In this document: in pieces, positions 29,850 through 40,981 of the stretch
How positions within the stretch are numbered: position 1 is the stretch's first letter
Layout: each line of letters opens with the position of its first letter
Source of the DNA: Camarhynchus parvulus
Taxonomy: Eukaryota > Chordata > Aves > Passeriformes > Thraupidae
DNA length: 64,000 nucleotides
NCBI RefSeq assembly: GCF_901933205.1
Contig: NC_044584.1
Location: 15,544,501-15,608,500, forward strand
Direction: 5' to 3'
Position numbers and translations under genes: made by a program
The notes under the pieces: model-generated
The model's database searches: none
What the model saw: only the letters and a program-made list of their open reading frames with translations
Told to the model about the DNA's origin: nothing

Positions 29850-29923
29850 CTATAAAGGAACAGAGATGGAATGATTGCAATGAGGAAGGAAGGATGGAAA
29901 GAAGGATGTAAGGAAGGAATTTA
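29850..29923 (-). promoter_or_regulatory. Pyrimidine-rich tract and AG before the M43 relic
   Basis: The gene strand reads as repeated CCTTCCTT/CATCC blocks, then CATCTCTGTTCCTTTATAG directly before the M43-like block. The 3' splice-site architecture is therefore intact even though the exon and its donor are damaged. Confidence 0.6.
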
Positions 29924-32900
29924 GGCAAATTCCCCAGAGCAATTAATTAGAATTTCCCTCTCAATGTTTTCTACATCTCTGGTTCAGGCAAACAGAAGAA
30001 GAGCAGTGGGATCTGTCAGAGATCAGTTGGTGATTTTTATAGGGAAATCCTAATCAATTTTAGAAGGAAATCACACACATTTTGAATAAGATATGATAAA
30101 ATGGAAATGAACAGAAAATTAAATACAACTGAATTTTTAAATAAAGTGTGTGTATCTGCAGTAAGGCTAATTTCCACAAAAGCTTACCCAGACAGAAACT
30201 AGAAATTACAAAACCACGTATACATGTGTGCCCCTCCTCAAAAAATAGTCAAATCACTTTTTTCCCATGCTCTCAGACATAATGAACCACAAAGTGACTC
30301 TAAATGATGAGTATTTTTTCCTATTATCTACATATTTAATATTTCATATGAATGTTGAGAGTTAATTTTCCTCAATTTATATTTCCTATACTTCCTTTCA
30401 CTCATGGATCTCTCAGAGTATTTTGCAAACATAAATTAATCAAGGTTCCAAACCTTCTCTAGTATTGAGAATTAGACCTGCCTTATTAACCACAAATAGA
30501 AGAATGGTATTAAAAATTAGGTGAATTAAACTCAGAGCTGCAGAATATAGAAAGTGTCAGTTCATTTTCCTCCACTCACTTGCTATTGAGATTTAAACAG
30601 TGTTCTGCCCACTGAGTACAACTTTGACTGGGAGAATTAATAATAAATAAACAATCTACCTCCAGTTTGTGCTGGCTCAAATTATGGACCTGACCTCTGT
30701 GCAAGGTTTTGGGTATTTCTATATATTTGTGTTCCCAGAGGAAGCTGCTGCCTCAGAAAAACTCTTGGTAAAATACCCAGGCACCACCTGCACTAATCCC
30801 AGCCAAACAAATCACCAGCATTGCTCTGGTGAATGTACCTTTGTGAACGTACTTTTAACTTCACAAATAAAGATGAGATGAAAAGACATTTCATCCCTAC
30901 CTAGCCAAACTTTTAAAAAGGCATCATGGAGTGTTCCAGCACACAGAGCAGTACAAAGAACAACCCACTCCTCCCTGGGGACCCTTTTGCCCTTGGCAAA
31001 GTAATTTCTCCTCTTCTTGCTCTGCTTCTGTGAGTCACAGGGAATGGAATGGCACATCCTTCCACTGGCAAACACAAAAAATCCTTGGTTCTTCAAAGCA
31101 AACCTTCAGTGCTATCTGCAAATCCCTGTTTTTCCCCTCAGAACAGTGCCCTTCAGGGGACCAGATGGCTTCCAGGGACTCCACCTGGGGTCAGGGGAAT
31201 GCTGGTTAGATAATTACCTCTGCTTTTCCCTTGGGAAGCAAATAAATCCTCCATCCCCAACTGCATCCTGGCTTTGAGCTAAAGGTGATGTTAGCTATTA
31301 GGAAATAGTCTCATTCCACATCCCTGACCATAAAAATCTGCCTTATTCTTGCCCAGCAGCTCAAAAAAAAAGATAAAAAAATTAAAACCTATACATGTAT
31401 ATTTTCCCATGGATTCTCTCCAGCTGCAGTACCACAGGTGCAGAATCTTGGGAAGTTTAGAAAAGCTTGCTGTGAGCAGTGAGACTGACTAATGGCCATG
31501 CTTAAACCATTACCAAGGGGCTTCTGGAGCTGGTGCTGACAGGTGTGGAAGGTTCTCATTTTCTGAGCCTTCCCACATTTTAGGTGTGGATTGACGACTG
31601 ACATATTCTGAAAACATTCTTTATGACAATGGTAATAAAAAAAAAAGGAACAGATTTAAGATAAAGCAGAGCTATTATTCTAACTGCCTGTTTCTGAGAC
31701 GGTTACTATTTTTTGCTTCATTTTGTGGAGTGTATTTTCTTATTTTCACAGGTGTCAATCTTCATCGAAGAACTTCTATATTTGCTGGCAGGCAACTTTA
31801 ATTCTCTTTTAATGACTTTTTCTCTTAGTGAATCAATACTTAATTTTAAAAGGTCTTCCTTACTTCCTAATAATCTCCTTTATTTTTCCTACTCAAAGGC
31901 ACATTTAAAAGGGAATTCAATAGCTCAGCTATTTCAGAAGGATTATTACATTCCATATAGAATTGTATTAAATATAGAATATATTTTATTACATCTAGAA
32001 TCATAGCTGTTGATTTTTCACTTTAGACTGTACTTCCCACCAATTTTTATATTCCTAATCTTTTCTATTCCACTGGTTTGTATTGAGCAGCTCTGGATAT
32101 TTGCTGCTCTTGGTTCACCCTGCAGTTTTTACCCAACCAGTATCTTTTTCTGTCTCCCTCCCTCCCTTCCCCTAATCTGTGGTTTCTCTCACCAGAGGCT
32201 CTGTTGATCCCAAGTTCTGCACAGAATAGCAGAGTCCATCAATTGCTCCTCAATGTGATCAGAGCAGGATAAAACCCACTCTGCTGTACCCATTAATGCA
32301 TATTTTTGATCTGGATTTTCACTATTGTGTGCCTCTTGTTTTGCTTTCTGTGGTATTTCCAAGGCTCCTTTCCCTCCAATCTACCATTAAACCCTACATT
32401 GTTTAAATGTTTTTTCTCCTTTTTTCACAGAGCATTTGTCATTTCACAAAGCTTCAGCTTTGCACTTAAAATGAAAAGCTGAGTGGAGCTATGTCATAAA
32501 CAATTGGGATTTAATAAATAACTTGGTCTGCTGCAAACTGCTGCACTAAGAACTAATACACTGTGAATTTTAAGGTTTCATTTGATTTATGCCATTTCTT
32601 TCTATCTCTCTCTCCCTCCCCTGCAAATACTTTTTATACAAGAAGGCACAAATGTGAAGAAAAAATATTTATAAAATAAAAAAGATTTGTATATTTGAAA
32701 GAAACTAAATTTCCAGAAGAGTGTTTTAATTCTGTCAGCTGCTATAAACATTGTGTTGCATTAAGAGAACAAAGATATGCAATCAAAAATGCAAGGCTGC
32801 AGCTGAGAGAAAACCAGTGTAGTTATTCCATTTCCTAAAGCACAAAACTACTGCAGACAACAAAACTGTGGCCATACTAGAAATTAGTAATTTATTCAGT

Positions 32901-34591
32901 ATCTTTCTCACTGAAACCACATTACATTTGGAAACAAAATATTAAGGTCTGTGAGAGGGTGTGAGGCCACTTAAAAATAATATTGTCAGTCACCAATGAG
33001 GTATTCCTGGCTTTCAGCAGCAGTGGGCTCCAAACCTACAAACTGCTCCAGGAACATTTAGTTCCCACCTATTCTCTCACCCTGAGCCCTCCTGAGAAGG
33101 ATGTCTTGTAGCCCCTTCAGATTTCCGGGCTGGTAAACTGAGCAAAATGGATGTCAAACTCTTGATGGCTTGAAGGAATGTGAAAATTGGAAACTACACT
33201 TGAAGAAATTCCACACTGTGTGTCCAATACAGCTCAAAATTTGGGCAGCAGCGTGTTGGGTTAGATCAGAGCCACTTATTTGGCTTGAGCAAACCTTTAG
33301 CCAGGGGGTGATTCTTGTGTTGTAAACACTATCTGACTGATAACATCACTGACTACACAAGTACATAGGGAGAGGACTTGAAATCTCACTGATGTATTTT
33401 AAGTATGTTTTTAAGCTGCACAAATGAATTTTCAGATAAGGATCAGCCTTTCCACCTCCGTCAGAAAAACAAAACCTACTTCATCCATAAATTCAAATTG
33501 TTTTCCTTCTTTATATAAAACTTACTGACAAAAACCTGTTCCCTTGGGAATAGTTCTAGAAGATTGCTGATAATGAACACAAGGGATGTTTCCTAGCATT
33601 GCCTACTTAATTTTTAATATTGATACAAATTGCAACTCATCCGTCTCATTTTATCTCAACTGAAAAAGTACAAGTAGGTTACAGAAAGTTGTCTGGTGAA
33701 ACAAGATGATACCTGTAACTTAGAACCAGACTGCCTTATTAAAAGAATAACAAAAGTAAATATTGCTTACTATCAGCTATAAGAATTTTGGAAGAGTGAA
33801 ATTTGGCCTCAACCCCCTGACACCTCTTGCATACTCAGACATATGGAGACTCTTTGCACACATTCAAGATAAAAAAAAGTTGGCAAGAAAAACCAATGTA
33901 TGAAAACATGAAAAAAATAGCAAAAAAAAAAATAAACATATTATTTAAGATGAAGTAGGTGAACAATTAGGTGCATAGATAATGATGGATCCGGGCCTTT
34001 GAATCTTTCCTAACAAATTATCCACTTTTATTGTGAGCAGTCTGTCCCCATCTCCTTTAAACTGAAATGAGTGGATTCTAGAAGTGCAATTTTTGGCAGT
34101 CTACTCAGATTACAGACAACACATTGCCATATCTTAAACTTATATGCCATTAAGCTCCACTATCACCATGGCACCTACATATCCCCAGTGCTGGCTGATT
34201 TGGGAAACCTGTATCTCTCCATGAAGTATTTCATACTTCAAGTATTAATAATACTCAGCTTGCCTCGATTTTTTAAAAAGAGCTTTTGGGAATTTGCAAA
34301 AGAATGTTTGTGCTTTGCTTTATTTTTTCTTTGAACTTCAATTACGAAGGGAGACGCCCCTCCATACACACACACATTTTTCACATCTTTTTGCATTCAT
34401 TCAGCATTTGATTGAAGAGTTAATTCAGCTCCACTGAACAATGATAGATGTAATGAACAGAAAGGTCTTCCAATGTGAGAGATATTCTTCTCAATTCTTT
34501 CTGACAGGCAAGGGATGGTAAATAGACAAAACAGAGTCAAGCTAGGCAGCAAACTTGTAAAAAGAATGACTCTGGTAATGTACAAGGACAG

Positions 34592-34597
34592 CATGCA
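34592..34597 (-). promoter_or_regulatory. TGCATG (RBFOX-binding hexamer) downstream of B40
   Basis: The gene strand reads TGCATG starting 17 nt after the B40 donor. Downstream sites at this distance typically promote exon inclusion by RBFOX proteins. Together with the upstream copy it brackets B40, consistent with self-regulation of RBFOX1 or cross-regulation by paralogs. Confidence 0.65.
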
Positions 34598-34614
34598 CAT
34601 CAATGAATACTTAC

Positions 34615-34654
34615 ATAAATGTCTGCACCATAAAATCCATCCTGGTATACAACA
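34615..34654 (-). CDS. RBFOX1: RBFOX1 brain-type 40-nt alternative exon (B40)
   Basis: This 40-nt exon gives one base to finish the split Gly codon left by the 133-nt exon, then 13 codons reading VVYQDGFYGADIY, and ends exactly at a codon border before GGYAAY of the 65-nt exon. The acceptor is CCTTGCAG and the donor is TTAT/GTAAGT, close to consensus. In mammals this is the brain-enriched exon B40, used in a mutually exclusive way with a muscle exon M43 coding VVYQEPVYGNKLLQ. Because 40 leaves remainder 1 on division by three, exactly one of B40 or M43 must be used to keep the C-terminal frame. TGCATG on the gene strand occurs 50 nt upstream (34704-34709) and 17 nt downstream (34592-34597), suggesting control by RBFOX proteins. 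The residues agree completely with the mammalian exon as I remember it. Confidence 0.97.
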
Positions 34655-34703
34655 CTGCAAGGATGCACACACAAAGAAAAACATCCATATTAGTGCATTT
34701 CCA

Positions 34704-34709
34704 CATGCA
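34704..34709 (-). promoter_or_regulatory. TGCATG (RBFOX-binding hexamer) upstream of B40
   Basis: The gene strand reads TGCATG 50 nt before the B40 acceptor. RBFOX proteins bind UGCAUG in pre-mRNA, and sites upstream of an exon usually repress it. The site is seen in the sequence; its function is inferred. Confidence 0.6.
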
Positions 34710-36489
34710 AATGCCACCAACCCCTGCACAGCTGAGGTTAGTCTCTCACAAGAACAGAGGGGAGGGGGAAGGAAGGCACTCTTCACATTGGTTAAGGAGG
34801 TTGGTAGTAATTATCAGAAGTGAACCTGTACCAAATACATCATCTTATCAAGTATGCCAAATGCTTAGTTAAAGGCAAAGCATGGCAGGATTGGAAAAGA
34901 CTTTTGATAAAGTTTGGGGGCTTTTTTTCTTCCCCTGTTTTTAGTTTTAAGAAGCCACATATTGATGTTTTTTCTTTGCTATAAAAATTTTCAGTGGGCC
35001 AATCCTACATCCTGTTTCAAAACCTTTGCAAAAAGCTATCTCTTGAAGCACTGCTTTCTCATCCTGCAGGTATGCTGACCCTCTGAAATAAAGGGTTGCT
35101 TCTCATTACTTAGATGGCAAAAAAAACCCCACAGCCTAAGTTGAAATGGTGAGAGGAGGGGGTGAAATAATTACACTGGTGGTGTTCTACCCACTGGGTC
35201 ACATCTCAATATCCAGTCTACACAGAGGTGGGAGAACCCACAGGTACTGCATGGTTGGCTCAATGCACATTACCAATAGTGACAACTGGTGTATTGAGAA
35301 TTTCAGGATGCTATTCTTTTTGGAAAAAAAAAAAATAACAACTTTGCCTACTTGAGCATTTTACAGCTTTGGCAAGCACGCCAGTGGTTCTGTGCTCCCC
35401 TGTTTTGGTTGGTTGGATACATTACTACTTTTTGTCTGAAAAAAATGTGGTAACATTGCCATTACCAGTTCACCCAGAGATGGTCTCATTTCAGCTAACA
35501 TCAATCATCACTGTAAACAGGGGAAGATTCTAAACCCTCCAGGATAAATGACACAGTATGACAGAGACAGCTTAAATGATTATGCTAAATAAAACTCCAA
35601 CAGCACAACAGTGGCCTAACAATTACACCCATTAGGTCATTCTGGCAATTTTACATCCATTTGGCAATTCTGCAACCTGAAATGTGTATTTCCCATATCA
35701 GAATCAACCCAAGCTGTTTCAAGAGCTAAATATGTGAGCTAATAAAAAAAATAGGGATTTTTTGCAACAATATTTTCAATTTAGGAATACTATTATCTAG
35801 GAATAATAGTTATTACCAAGTTGCTAGCCAACGACATTTTGCAGTTCCAACAAGAATTTTGATGTCAGAAATTTAACTGACCTATTGAGGTCAATGACCA
35901 AACCCCACAGGGCTGAGCTGGTATGGGTCTAAGTCTGAATCACTTGAGAAAATCATAAATATGCATACATGCACACAACGACATGGATAAAACTACACGA
36001 TGATAAAACTTTGCTATGGAATAATAACAGGTGAAAACTCAGCTCCACTTAAATCAGAGTGTTTCAGCAGAGTCAGATCTTTACTTATATATTTTTCTAT
36101 TTATTATGTCTGCAGAGCAAAATATGCAAAACCTGGTCAATACTGGCAGCTTTCAGAGAGGTTGTTACACTGCTATTTTGGTTTGGATACTCTGGTCATT
36201 TTAAAACACTCCATGTTTTTCTTTACCTGTTTGCATGTAAGGAATAAATCATTCCACACGACTGTGAGGTAGGAGCACACAATCATGGACAGCATGGAAG
36301 GACTTGGATGAGATGACACACAAAGAATACTGAGTTTACTGAGACCACACAGCCCCAGCCCTTGGGTGCTCACATCCCTGCGCCACTCCTGGTGGAGATG
36401 GGGGAAAGCTGGGGGAAGGTGGTTTAAGTCCTACCTCTGTTTGTAACCATCTAACTGCACTTCAATAGCAAATTAAACTCATTTTCCAA

Positions 36490-36975
36490 GTCAAGTCTGT
36501 TCTGCCCATGATGGCAATTGGCATGAAGTGTCCCTGTCTTTATCTCAACTCAAGAGCTTTTCCATCCTCCTTTTGTTGTCATCCTATCGCAGGGGTTCCA
36601 TACTGTTGTCTCCTTATCACAACAGTTCCACACCTTGGTGTTTCTCATGGGCAGCTCCTCAGAGCACTGACTCTTCTTCACACAGCAGCCAACTTATGCC
36701 AGTTCCCTTCTCACCCAGACCCCACTCTTCTATAGCATTCCTCTTCTCATTGCTTGCAGCTGTGGCCTGGTAAAGTCAGGCCTGCTCCTAATCTGTGATA
36801 ACTGGCCCAGCTGCAACTCCTTAGGGGTAAGATTCCTTTCTACATTATCTTTATTTTCTTGTATTCTATCCCCCTACATCCTTTCTCCCCCTGTGCTCTT
36901 GAGAGGGGGAAGGAGAGCACAGCTGGGGGGGGTCTGGCAGCCAGCTGAGGCCAACCCATCACTGCACATTCACAC
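36490..36975 (+). mobile_element. LTR-like stretch, possibly ERVL-type
   Basis: GTCTTTATCTCAACTCAAGA near the start, TTCTCATGGGCAGCTCCTCA in the middle, and a final part with TCTCCCCCTGTGC, a G-rich run and GGCAGCCAGCTGAGG then CCAACCCATCA recall avian LTR text that usually ends with TTAAACCACAACA. Borders and target-site duplication are not visible, so it may be two adjoining fragments. Confidence 0.45.
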
Positions 36976-37664
36976 ATCCCACTCTCCATTGCTATTAAAC
37001 ATTGTTATTCAGAAAATAATGCTTCTGAGAAAGCATCCGTCAGAAAGGGAAACTTTTTTCTTCCTCCTCTTGGTGAGCTGTGGATACACAGCAAAGATGA
37101 AAAGGGGCTGATAAATTTTTCATTCCTAAGTGCAGCTGGTTGTAATCTTGGACAGGTTCATTCATCCACCCCAGTCCTCCTTCCAGTTATGTACACACAG
37201 AAACTTATTTTGGGTTCTAAATGAAACCCCTTCATACATACTATGCTGAAAAATGTACTCATCCCTAAAATGAGACAGATATGCATAACTCCATCATTAG
37301 ACATGGCCAATATTAAGATGAAGTGACAGAATCAGGCAAATGAGTATAACAGTCCCAAGCAGGACTTGCACTACAAAAAAAAATCAGCTGATTTTATCTT
37401 ATTTCCTCTCTATGATCTTGCATTATGACAGTGATATTAAATAAAAACCCTTCTGCTTCTCCGGAAGTTTGAGGAAAAGTAATTATTCACATTTCCATAG
37501 ATTTTTCAGAGAATATTTCCTCTATTCAGAGTCCTTGTCCTGACTGAATCTTACTAGTAGAGTCGAATGTATTTTCTAACAGCACCCTTCATCAGAACTA
37601 CAATGTGTAAACCACCAACCACTAAGTTTTGATTTCTTTTCTTTAGTATATAAATTTCCAAGGG

Positions 37665-37747
37665 GTTTTTTGGGTTGTTTTTTTGGTATTTTTTTGTTTT
37701 TTGTTTTTTTTTTTTTTTTTTTTTTTGTTTTGTTGTTGTTGTTGTTA
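37665..37747 (+). repeat. T-rich low-complexity tract with TTG repeat
   Basis: The tract contains an uninterrupted run of over 20 T residues followed by TTTTGTTGTTGTTGTT. On the RBFOX1 strand it is an A-rich stretch. Confidence 0.9.
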
Positions 37748-38229
37748 GTTTGGTTCAATTTGCTTGGTTTTTTACCCCTTTTTCTCTCTCTGAGGCTCTA
37801 GGCAAAAAACAAAGGGGATGTCCTGAGCATGGGAAGAGACTGAAGGCATCACACAGGGACCCATGTTACAACAGCTCCTTTTACACTTTATATTAAAAAA
37901 AAATATCCTGGTAGGCAGGTAAGACTATTGCTCCTTGTAAAACAACAGAGATTTTTTTAATAGCCACATTACTGAAATCCGAGTTACTTCACCCCAAGAA
38001 TGGTGCTAATGTGCTTCCTGAAGGAATTAAAAAGAACAAATTCGGGGGATTTATTCAGCTGTATTTTTTTATTTTATTGTGCTAAGGAAAACTCAGAGAA
38101 GTGAGAAATCTTGATTTTATAAGAAAATGTGCATTTAAATATCAACATAATCATTCCCTGAAATTATTTTTATCTAAATAGGGAACTCTTTTGTCATCAG
38201 ACATTATACATCTGACTTGCATGAGTTTA

Positions 38230-38267
38230 GCTCCTTTATTAAAGGAGCTCCTTTATTTAAGGAGCTC
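38230..38267. repeat. Overlapping palindromes around GGAGCTCC
   Basis: GCTCCTTT-ATT-AAAGGAGC overlaps GAGCTCCTT-TATTT-AAGGAGCTC, so two alternative hairpins share the central GGAGCTCC. Confidence 0.92.
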
Positions 38268-38794
38268 TCCATGTCTTATAATCACTTTTTGTAACTATAT
38301 TAACACAAACTCTTTACTAGTTTAGATTCCACCTTTACAATATCCTGGGAGAACTACATCTGTCTTCATTATCATTTTTCTGTCCTCATCTTTCAAAAGG
38401 ATTGAGTTGAATAATCTCTCAATGACATGAAAAGACAGCCCTTGATTGCACAAAGCTTCACTGAGAAACTTCCCAGCAGCTGAGGATCCATGGTCCTCAG
38501 CCCACACGTCCTGCCCAGGGCAGCACAGCCAGCCTGGGTGGGGATCCAAGGGAACAAAAGGGCAGCACCTCCCTGATCTCCTGCCTGGGCACAGCAACGC
38601 TCACAGCTCAGCATTGCCTCTCCAGCACAGCTACAAGAAAGCACTTGGGGAAAAACAATTTTCTCTTTTCTGGTTGCTGGGAGGGTCACCCTCGCTGTCC
38701 TGCACTGTCCAGCTCCTGGTCTGGAAGCCACCTTTAAGGTGAACCCTTTATCTGGGGCCTTGAGACAAATGAGAGAAGAGGTGCAGCTACAGCC

Positions 38795-38824
38795 TTATTA
38801 AACCAAAGTCCTTTGGTTTAATAA
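38795..38824. repeat. Perfect inverted repeat (14-bp arms)
   Basis: TTATTAAACCAAAG, two bases (TC), then CTTTGGTTTAATAA. All 14 positions pair. A further partial copy, TTAAACCAAAG, follows a few bases downstream. Confidence 0.95.
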
Positions 38825-40927
38825 ACCAGCCTTAAACCAAAGACAGGACTAAAGCAACACTTTTCCACACTGTAATAACAGAGTTTTAAGTTAAAGCTTT
38901 AAGCTCTAAACATCTCACTGAAATTCTTGTAAGAGGCAGTTTCAACTCTTTAGAATGTTCTCTAATTCCAGTTTCTTGCCTTTCCAGTTTCTGCCATGGA
39001 CAAGTTACATTTTCTGCTTTGTGATATTGACTGAGGGCATTGCTGCAGAGAACAAAGCTGCAGACACAAATCAATATATGCTGGCAAAACCCATTTTTTG
39101 TTCCAACAATTGCACATATGCAGAGTCCAAAGTAAAAAGAACTTTACATGCGCCCAAGGAAATATAGTGTGAAAAAACCGTAACAACCTGAGTAGATGTG
39201 GTAGCTCATACTAATGTTCTTATATTTAGAATTCAGAAAAAGAAAATGTAGCTGTATTTTCATTTTGAATCAGTCACCAAGTAGCACTTGAGAATGTTTA
39301 TTTTAACAAGAGGAACAGCTTCTGAATAGCCTCTGTTATTTCTCCTCCACACTCCCCACAAATTTGCAATTCTGTTTAGGGCTGGGTTTGTTTTTTTGGG
39401 TTTTTTTAACTGTTCTTTTCAAAGAGAAAAAAGCATATTGCTCTCCCCTGCTTTCCCAGAAAGACAGCAGAGGAGGAGATACAGACTGCACCTAATTCTC
39501 TGTTAGCTTCCTCAGAGCTGAAAGGAGTAGGGAGGGAATGTGAAGACAAAGTCATCACACACTAAACTTGTGAGAATTTAAAGCAAAGGATGATGAAGCA
39601 GAAAGGCTCCTCATCATTTGCACTACTCCTGCTGTCTACTACTGCTCTACTACCAGATATACCATGACTCTGGGTTTTCTTGACCACAAATTAAAGATCT
39701 CTTGTTTCCCTCTCCTGCTGCACCATTTTGAGGTTAAGCTCCCCAGTGCAGATTTCCAAACTCTAAATTTTAGTGTTCAGTATTCTGACACAAACCAAGC
39801 TTTACTCCTCATCAGTGTCAGGGGGGTTTATGATACACACATTAATTATATGTAGTTAAAAGTAAACTGCTCATTCTCATATTTCAAGGCATTAGAGATG
39901 ATGCCACAGATGCTAAAAGTGAAGTACTTTCTGTGAGCTAATAAACAAGATGCTATCTCAAGGAATTGTGAAATGTCTCACTCAAAAGTGAAGGATCCAC
40001 TAATTACTGGGGTAGTTCCATGTATCTCATGAACAGTAATTCCATTTTTAAATTACACATTTTAAAGCACATGTGGTATTCTTTGACTTATAGGAAAATA
40101 ATGGCCTTAAATATGGTTATACCCAGAAATCTCCCTGGGACCCAGCAAAGCCTGTCTGCTGCTCCCCAGTAAGTGGGAGGCACAGCAGAAGACATCCTTC
40201 ACCAGGAACCACCATAACTCATTCTACCTTACGACCACAAGACCTAGAGGAAGATCAAGGACTAAAGTTAATAAAAAAATGGAACATTAAAGGCAGTAGT
40301 TGCAATCTTCAACTTTATATTTTGCAACTACACGTAGGTTGTTTCTAGAAATATTTTTTCTAATTAAACATGGATGGATTTTAATGTAAATTTATTATTA
40401 AAATGATAGTTTTCACTATAGAAAATGTGTATTTTTTTTAATGAGTGAAAATACTCAAGTATAAAACTGTCTACTTGGCTGTAAGGCTGGGCCCCTTCCT
40501 TGAGTGAAAAATAATCAATTGCTACAAAATGGATTGCAAAACAGCATTCAAAGCTTACTCAATTTCTCTAATCAACAAATGCTATTCCAAGTTATTTGCT
40601 TCCTTCTCTAAGCTGATTCATTCCCTTATGATCTCTTTACTATCTTAATAATTTTCCTTGACTTCTATTCATGTTGAGACTGAAAACCACATTCTCATAA
40701 CTTACTTTCATTGATTAAAGATTTTTTTTTTCTGATGAAAATTCCTTATTGTTTCTTTGATGGGTCACGGGATAGAACAGGTGAGCAGAGAACAAAGAAT
40801 CACTCAGCAATTCCATGTTACACTCTTGTATCAGCGAAGAGACCAACATGAGATCTAATATCAGGCCAAAGAGATTATGGGAAAACAAAGGTTTATTACC
40901 CCAGCTGTCAATCAGGGCAACAGAGAT

Positions 40928-40981
40928 GTATAATTTCTGTACTGAATTACAGCTTATTGTAATTCAGTAGAGAAATTATAC
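40928..40981. repeat. Strong inverted repeat (24-bp arms, 6-nt loop)
   Basis: Left arm 40928-40951 begins GTATAATTTCTG and right arm 40958-40981 ends AGAAATTATAC. They pair at 23 of 24 positions around the loop GCTTAT. The stem can be lengthened by AGAT/ATCT after a 2-nt bulge. In the RBFOX1 transcript this would be a stable hairpin. Confidence 0.92.

Larger units (their letters stand above)
26358..34614 (-). other. RBFOX1: RBFOX1 intron, 8.3 kb (B40 to 65-nt exon), containing the M43 relic
   Basis: This intron has GTAAGT at the 5' end and TTTCAG at the 3' end. The M43 relic sits in it at 29808-29849 with a pyrimidine-rich tract before it on the gene strand. A CR1 3' end lies at 28115-28274. 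The long plus-strand open frame at 27262-27882 has no recognisable protein features. A T-run lies near 27279-27293. I see nothing else definite. Confidence 0.88.

Noticed and set aside
37665..37747. Long T-run, which on the gene strand looks like a poly(A) tail of a retrocopy
   Set aside because: No spliced gene copy or target-site duplication beside it; explained as a low-complexity tract.
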